DNA from: Saccharothrix carnea | GTDB lineage: Bacteria > Actinomycetota > Actinomycetes > Mycobacteriales > Pseudonocardiaceae | Assembly (NCBI RefSeq): GCF_003014735.1 | Contig: NZ_PYAX01000016.1 | Coordinates: 103,938 to 167,937, forward strand | Direction of reading: 5' to 3' | Length of the DNA: 64,000 bases | In this document: positions 59,824 through 64,000 of the stretch, piece by piece | Numbering within the stretch: the first letter of the stretch is position 1 | Layout of the letters: each line of letters starts with the position of its first letter | Program-made: the position numbers and the translations under genes | The notes under the pieces: generated by a model | What the model was told of the DNA's origin: nothing | Databases searched by the model: none | The model's input: the letters and a program-made list of their open reading frames with translations, nothing else

Positions 59824-62202
59824 TTGTTCGCGTCCTCGTCCCCCGCGGTGCGAAGGTCGGTGTCGGCCGGTGCCGCTGCCGCGGTGCTGGCGGCGGTGGT
59901 GACCCTCGCCCCGACCGCGCACGCCGCCACCACGACCCTCTACGCGTCACCCTCCGGTACCGGTACGAGTTGTTCCGCCACCCAGCCGTGCTCGCTGCCC
60001 GCCGCGCAGGCCGCGGTGCGGTCGCAGGCCGGTGCCATGTCCGGTGACATCGTCGTCCAGTTGGCGGACGGCGTGTACCGGCTGTCCGAACCGCTGCGGC
60101 TGACCGCGGCGGACTCCGGCACCAACGGCTACCGCGTGCTGTGGCAGGCGGCGCCGTCCGCGCGTCCGGTCGTCAGCGGCGCCCGTGCGGTCGCCGGCTG
60201 GTCGCTCGTCGACTCCGGGAGGAACATCTGGCGCGCGAACGTGCCCACCGGGATCGACTCCCGGCAGCTGTACGTCAACGGCGCGGTCGCGACGCGGGCG
60301 CGCACGCAGGTGAACCGGGCCGACTTCACGTTCACCGCCACCGGCATGAGGTTCTCCAACTCCGCGCTGGGCTACCTGAACAACCTGGCCAACCAGAACC
60401 GGGTCGAGGTGGAGAGCGTCAACTCCTTCACCGACCGGTACTCGCCGGTGCAGAGCATCAGCGGGAACTTCCTCACGATGCAGCAACCCGCCTGGAACAA
60501 CAACACGTTCGGCTACGACACGCTCAGCCAGCCGCACCGGGCCGGTCCCTTCTACCTGGCCAACGCCTACGAGTTCCTGGACTCGCCGGGGGAGTGGTAC
60601 CTCAACCCCGGGACGGGCGCGTTGTCCTACATCCCGCTGGCGGGGCAGAACATGAGCACCGTGAGCGTGGAGCTGCCGGTGCTGCAGTCGTTGGTCAACG
60701 TGGGTGGCACCTATGACGCGCCCGCGCACCACATCTCGTTCAGCGGCATCACGTTCACCGGCACGAGCTGGCTGGGGCCCAGCAGCAACCAGGGGTACGC
60801 CGACCAGCAGACCGGCGCGTACATGGCGGGCAACTGGAACTGGCCCGCCGACCGGATCACGTCGTGCCAGAACGGGTGCGCCCAGTTCGAGGCCGTTCGA
60901 CCGCACTGGTCGCAGATGCCCGCGGCCGTGCAGGTCTCCGCCGCCAACAACATCACGTTCAGCGAGTCGCAGTTCGTCAACCTGGGCCAGACGGCCATCG
61001 GCATCGGCAACGACGCCAACGCCCACGCCAGCGGGGTCGGCCTGGGCGCGAGCAACATCACGGTCACCAGGTCCGAGATCGCCCGCAGCTCGGCCGGTGG
61101 CGTCGTGGTCGGCGGCGTGCGCGCCGACGCGCACCACCCGAGCGACCAGCGGATGGTCAACCGGGACATCACCATCAGCCACAACCGCATCCACGACCTC
61201 GGCATCGAGTACCGGGGCAACGTCTCGGTGCTCAACACCTACGTCAGCACCGCCACCGTGGCGCACAACGAGGTCTACAACATGCCGTACTCGGGCATGT
61301 CGATCGGCTACGGCTGGGGCGCCAACGACGCGGGCGGCAGCAACCACTACGCCAACCGCGGCCTGTACAACTACCAGCCGCGCTACACGACACCCACCAC
61401 CGCGTCCAACAACCGGCTGATCAACAACTACATCCACGACGTCATGCAGCAGATGAACGACGGCGGCTGCATCTACACCCTGGCGTGGAACCCGAACGCG
61501 ATGATCAGCGGGAACCACTGCCTGCGCACCAACGGCCACTTCGGCGTCTACTTCGACGAGGGCTCCCGCTACTACACGGTGACGAACAACGTGTTCTCCT
61601 CCACCGGGGTCTGGGCCACCGCCAACTACTGGGGCGGCGAGAACATGGGCAACTGGACCGTCACCAACAACTGGTCGACCAACAACAGCACCAACGTGAC
61701 CAACGGCGACCGCGGCAACGTGGTGTCCGGCAACGTCACGGTCACCGGGGGCAACTGGCCGTCCGGCGCGCAGGCGGTGATGGCCAACGCCGGTCCCGGC
61801 GGCAGCACGAGCGGCCCGCAGAACGCCATGCTCGTGGGCGCCCAGTCGGGCCGCTGCGTCGAGGTCGCCGCCGGGAGCGCGAACGGCGCCCAGGCGCGGC
61901 TCTGGGACTGCAACGGCGGAGCCAACCAGCGCTGGACCTACACCGCGGGCAAGCAGCTCATGGTGAACGGCAAGTGCTTGGACGCCAACGGCCGGGGCAC
62001 CACCAACGGCACCGCGGCGATCATCTGGGACTGCAACGGCCAGCCGAACCAGCAGTGGAACGTCAACGCCAACGGCACCATCACCGGCGTGCAGTCAGGG
62101 TTGTGCGTGGACGCCAGCGGCAACGGGACCGCCAACGGCACCCTGATCCACCTCTGGTCGTGCCACGGCGGTACGAACCAGCAGTGGGGCGTGCGCGCCT
62201 GA
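59824..62202 (+). CDS. Secreted right-handed beta-helix glycosidase, GH141-like, with CBM13
   Basis: 792 residues from TTG 59824, preceded by a near-perfect AGGAGGT. Signal peptide about 1-34. Residues about 36-640 are a parallel beta-helix: TTLYASPSGTGTSCSATQPCSLPAAQAAVRSQ, GVYRLSEPLRLTAADSG, RQLYVNGAVATRAR, with repeated coils such as NITFSESQFVNLGQTAIGIG and TISHNRIHDLG, and the conserved-looking MQQMNDGGCIYTL. This layout is shared by GH141 proteins (fucosidase or xylanase activities) but I cannot assign catalytic residues with confidence. CBM13 about 655-792 (NQRWTY, NQQWNV, NQQWGV). It follows the enolase gene by 62 bases and may extend that operon. Confidence 0.8.
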   Translation: MFASSSPAVRRSVSAGAAAAVLAAVVTLAPTAHAATTTLYASPSGTGTSCSATQPCSLPAAQAAVRSQAGAMSGDIVVQLADGVYRLSEPLRLTAADSGTNGYRVLWQAAPSARPVVSGARAVAGWSLVDSGRNIWRANVPTGIDSRQLYVNGAVATRARTQVNRADFTFTATGMRFSNSALGYLNNLANQNRVEVESVNSFTDRYSPVQSISGNFLTMQQPAWNNNTFGYDTLSQPHRAGPFYLANAYEFLDSPGEWYLNPGTGALSYIPLAGQNMSTVSVELPVLQSLVNVGGTYDAPAHHISFSGITFTGTSWLGPSSNQGYADQQTGAYMAGNWNWPADRITSCQNGCAQFEAVRPHWSQMPAAVQVSAANNITFSESQFVNLGQTAIGIGNDANAHASGVGLGASNITVTRSEIARSSAGGVVVGGVRADAHHPSDQRMVNRDITISHNRIHDLGIEYRGNVSVLNTYVSTATVAHNEVYNMPYSGMSIGYGWGANDAGGSNHYANRGLYNYQPRYTTPTTASNNRLINNYIHDVMQQMNDGGCIYTLAWNPNAMISGNHCLRTNGHFGVYFDEGSRYYTVTNNVFSSTGVWATANYWGGENMGNWTVTNNWSTNNSTNVTNGDRGNVVSGNVTVTGGNWPSGAQAVMANAGPGGSTSGPQNAMLVGAQSGRCVEVAAGSANGAQARLWDCNGGANQRWTYTAGKQLMVNGKCLDANGRGTTNGTAAIIWDCNGQPNQQWNVNANGTITGVQSGLCVDASGNGTANGTLIHLWSCHGGTNQQWGVRA

Positions 62203-62273
62203 GCCCCGCCGCGGGGGCCGGCACCCGTCCGGCCTCCGCGCGGTTGGGCCGAACGCTGTCTCAACAGCGCGAT

Positions 62274-62285
62274 GTGAACGCTAAC
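62274..62285. promoter_or_regulatory. Operator GTGAACGCTAAC
   Basis: Identical core to the site at 47894-47905; 169 bases upstream of the SGNH hydrolase start. Confidence 0.65.
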
Positions 62286-62363
62286 GTCGTGCGTGTCTTG
62301 ACATGGTTCTCCGGTCGTATTCAGACTCCATCGTGCACGGTCGTCCAGTGTGGGGCGCGGAAT

Positions 62364-62375
62364 GTGAACGCGAAC
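62364..62375. promoter_or_regulatory. Operator-like GTGAACGCGAAC
   Basis: A three-mismatch variant of the palindrome, 79 bases upstream of the SGNH hydrolase start. Confidence 0.45.
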
Positions 62376-62453
62376 AACCGCTACCCCGGCGACGGCGGTG
62401 GGCGCCCTCGCGACTTCCGCGCCGGCGCTGATGACGTCCGATATGGAGAACAC

Positions 62454-63569
62454 ATGCGACCACGCTTCCCCCGACTCGCCGCCGTGACCGCGGCTCTCGT
62501 CACCGCCGCGCTGCTGACGGCCGCCCCCGGCCCCGCCTCCGCCGAGTCCAACGGCGGTGTGCGGGTCATGCCGCTGGGCGACTCCATCACCGAGGGGACG
62601 CAGGTGCCCGGCGGTTACCGGATCGGGCTGTGGCAGCGGTTCGGGACCGGCAACTACCGGGTGGACTTCGTCGGTTCCCAGTTCAACGGTCCGGCCTCGC
62701 TCGGCGACCACGACCACCAGGGCCACCCGGGTTGGCGCATCGACCAGATCGACGCCAACGTCGTCACCTGGCTGCGGAACACGAACCCGCGCACGGTGCT
62801 GCTGCACATCGGCACCAACGACATCCTGCAGAACTACAACGTCGCCAACGCACCCGCCCGCCTGTCGGCCCTGATCGACCGCATCACCGCGACCGCGCCG
62901 AACGCGGACGTGTTCGTCGCGACGATCATCCCGCTCGCCAACGCCGGCCAGGCAGCCGCGGCCAGGACCTACAACGCCGCGATCCCCGGCATCGTGCAGG
63001 GCAAGGTGAACGCGGGCAAGCGGGTGCGCCTGGTGGACATGCACTCCGCCCTGACCACGGCCGACCTGATCGACGGCGTCCACCCCACCGCCACCGGCTA
63101 CGACAAGATGGCCGCGACCTGGTACACCGCTCTGCGCGCCGTGCCCGGGAGCATCGGTGATCCGGTCACCTCGTCGGGCAGGCAGGTCGTCGGCGTACCT
63201 TCGGGCCGTTGCCTGGACTTGCCGGGCTCGTCGACCACGAACGGCACGCAGCTGCAACTGTGGGACTGCCACCGCCAACCGAACCAGTCGTGGACGCACA
63301 ACTCGTCGCGGCAGTTGGTGGTTCTGGGCACCAAGTGCCTGGACGCCTACGGCCGGGGTACGACGAACGGCACCCAGGTGGTGACGTGGGACTGCCACGG
63401 TGACACCAACCAGCAGTGGAACGTGAACGCCAACGGCACGATCACCAACGTGCTGTCCGGTTTGTGCTTGGACGCGTACAACTTCGGTACCGGCAACGGC
63501 ACCAAGCTGGTCCTGTGGGCGTGCACCGGCCAGCCCAACCAGCAGTGGACGATGCGCGTTCCGGTGTGA
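62454..63569 (+). CDS. Secreted SGNH/GDSL hydrolase (carbohydrate esterase-like) with CBM13
   Basis: 371 residues, ATG 62454 after TGGAGAA. Signal peptide about 1-30. Residues about 35-230 are an SGNH hydrolase: block I VMPLGDSITEG (Ser), block III HIGTNDILQNYN (Gly-Thr-Asn-Asp), and block V LIDGVHPTATGYDKMA (Asp/His). This is the build of CE3-like acetyl xylan esterases. Residues about 240-371 are a CBM13 (NQSWTH, NQQWNV, NQQWTM). It probably deacetylates xylan or related glycans. Two operator-like sites upstream suggest membership of the island's regulon. Confidence 0.9.
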   Translation: MRPRFPRLAAVTAALVTAALLTAAPGPASAESNGGVRVMPLGDSITEGTQVPGGYRIGLWQRFGTGNYRVDFVGSQFNGPASLGDHDHQGHPGWRIDQIDANVVTWLRNTNPRTVLLHIGTNDILQNYNVANAPARLSALIDRITATAPNADVFVATIIPLANAGQAAAARTYNAAIPGIVQGKVNAGKRVRLVDMHSALTTADLIDGVHPTATGYDKMAATWYTALRAVPGSIGDPVTSSGRQVVGVPSGRCLDLPGSSTTNGTQLQLWDCHRQPNQSWTHNSSRQLVVLGTKCLDAYGRGTTNGTQVVTWDCHGDTNQQWNVNANGTITNVLSGLCLDAYNFGTGNGTKLVLWACTGQPNQQWTMRVPV

Positions 63570-63571
63570 GA

Positions 63572-63610
63572 AGCCTTGAAAGCTTGAAAGCCCTGAAAAG
63601 CCTTGAAAAG
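63572..63610 (+). repeat. Short tandem repeat of CCTTGAAAAG-like units
   Basis: Four units (CCTTGAAAG, CTTGAAAG, CCCTGAAAAG, CCTTGAAAAG) start three bases after the SGNH hydrolase stop. Unusually A-rich for this genome. Confidence 0.7.
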
Positions 63611-63689
63611 CGTCCTCGCCGGACGGGCAGATCAGCAGGATGACCCCAACTGCGCCTGGATGTCCTGTTGGGTTGTGGGTCCGGGTTTC

Positions 63690-63827
63690 GTGTCATCCCA
63701 CCGACCTCCCTCCGGGTTACCACACGTGTCAAGGGCGGCGCGCGGTCCCAGTTGACGCCGCGGGCAGAGGTGGACGCGCCGCCCTTGACACGTGCGGTAA
63801 GGCTTCGCCAGGTCGGCGGGATGACAC
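63690..63827. repeat. Large inverted repeat, 53-base arms
   Basis: The arm 63690-63742 pairs with 63775-63827. The inner 20 bases (63723-63742 with 63775-63794) are perfectly complementary; the outer parts match imperfectly. The unit begins GTGTCATCCC and ends in CACGTGTCAAG. It could be a strong hairpin terminator or a mobile palindromic element. Confidence 0.8.
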
Positions 63828-63954
63828 GAAGCCCTCCTTTGGGAAGAAGGACGTGCCCAGTGGACGGTCCGGTGCTCGCCGGCGGGCGCGGGGTCGGGCG
63901 GCGCCGGGGCGTGTGCGGCTGCGATGCACTTCGACTTTCTCAAGGTAGGGGTTC

Positions 63955-64000
63955 GTGTCATCCCGCCGACCTGGCGTAGCCCTACCGCACGTGTCAAGAG
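63955..64000 (+). repeat. Third copy of the GTGTCATCCC...CACGTGTCAAG repeat, cut by window end
   Basis: Closely matches the reverse complement of the 63775-63827 arm (GTGTCATCCCGCCGACCTGG and CGCACGTGTCAAG), so the unit is dispersed and not only one hairpin. The 127 bases between the copies hold no convincing gene. Confidence 0.75.

Larger units (their letters stand above)
62203..62453. promoter_or_regulatory. Promoter region of the SGNH hydrolase gene
   Basis: 251 bases with two operator-like sites (62274-62285 and 62364-62375) spaced 90 bases apart. A weak GC-rich inverted repeat near 62207-62235 could be a terminator for the preceding gene. Confidence 0.55.

Noticed and set aside
63632..63997. 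Several overlapping frames of 60-120 codons at the right edge
   Set aside because: They are open in many frames at once, arise from the inverted repeats and show no recognisable motifs.

Overview
The window is GC-rich actinobacterial chromosome with high GC at third codon positions, GTG and TTG starts, Tat/Sec-secreted enzymes carrying actinomycete-type carbohydrate-binding modules, and LacI/GntR regulators. Gene content (2-methylisoborneol genes, FxS-type NB-ARC/TPR protein, very many ricin-type CBM13 modules) suggests a filamentous Pseudonocardiaceae-like genus such as Saccharothrix, Lentzea or Actinosynnema. The genus is inference; no rRNA or tRNA marker is present.

Layout. 1-4.7 kb: the 3' part of a BMP/PnrA-type nucleoside-binding lipoprotein, a zinc alcohol dehydrogenase, and a large NB-ARC/TPR protein. 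5.2-10.6 kb: a four-gene operon of two paralogous shell proteins with a cyclic-nucleotide-binding-like domain inserted in a family 2B encapsulin fold, geranyl-diphosphate C-methyltransferase, and 2-methylisoborneol synthase with an unusually long repetitive N-terminal tail. This reads as a two-component terpene nanocompartment. 10.6-12.6 kb: a GNAT acetyltransferase, an internally deleted IS5-type transposase remnant, and a low-complexity G-rich stretch.

12.6-63.6 kb: a roughly 50 kb plant-hemicellulose utilisation island. Secreted enzymes cover the xylan backbone (two GH10), arabinose and xylose side groups (GH62, three GH43, GH127), galactose and fucose-type decorations (GH27, GH95, a GH141-like beta-helix protein) and esters (three CE1-type, one alpha/beta hydrolase with CBM2, one SGNH hydrolase). 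Most carry CBM13 (ricin B trefoil), CBM2 or CBM6 modules. Three solute-binding-protein plus two-permease ABC importers, each lacking its own ATPase, bring products in. An intracellular GH43 and an enolase-superfamily enzyme are candidates for processing them. Two LacI paralogues and one GntR/FCD regulator are present.

A repeated palindrome (GTTAGCGCTAAC and variants) lies upstream of at least seven transcription units across the island and probably marks one regulon. A second palindrome (GATGAGT-N3-ACTCATC) marks the second LacI/ABC locus. A distinctive subset comprises secreted ThuA-like, GSDH/PQQ-type sugar dehydrogenase-like and DUF1080-like domains, fused in different combinations to PKD and CBM13. 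These hint at extracellular oxidative or 3-keto-sugar processing alongside the hydrolases. The right edge holds a tandem A/G-rich repeat and a family of about 50 bp inverted intergenic repeats.
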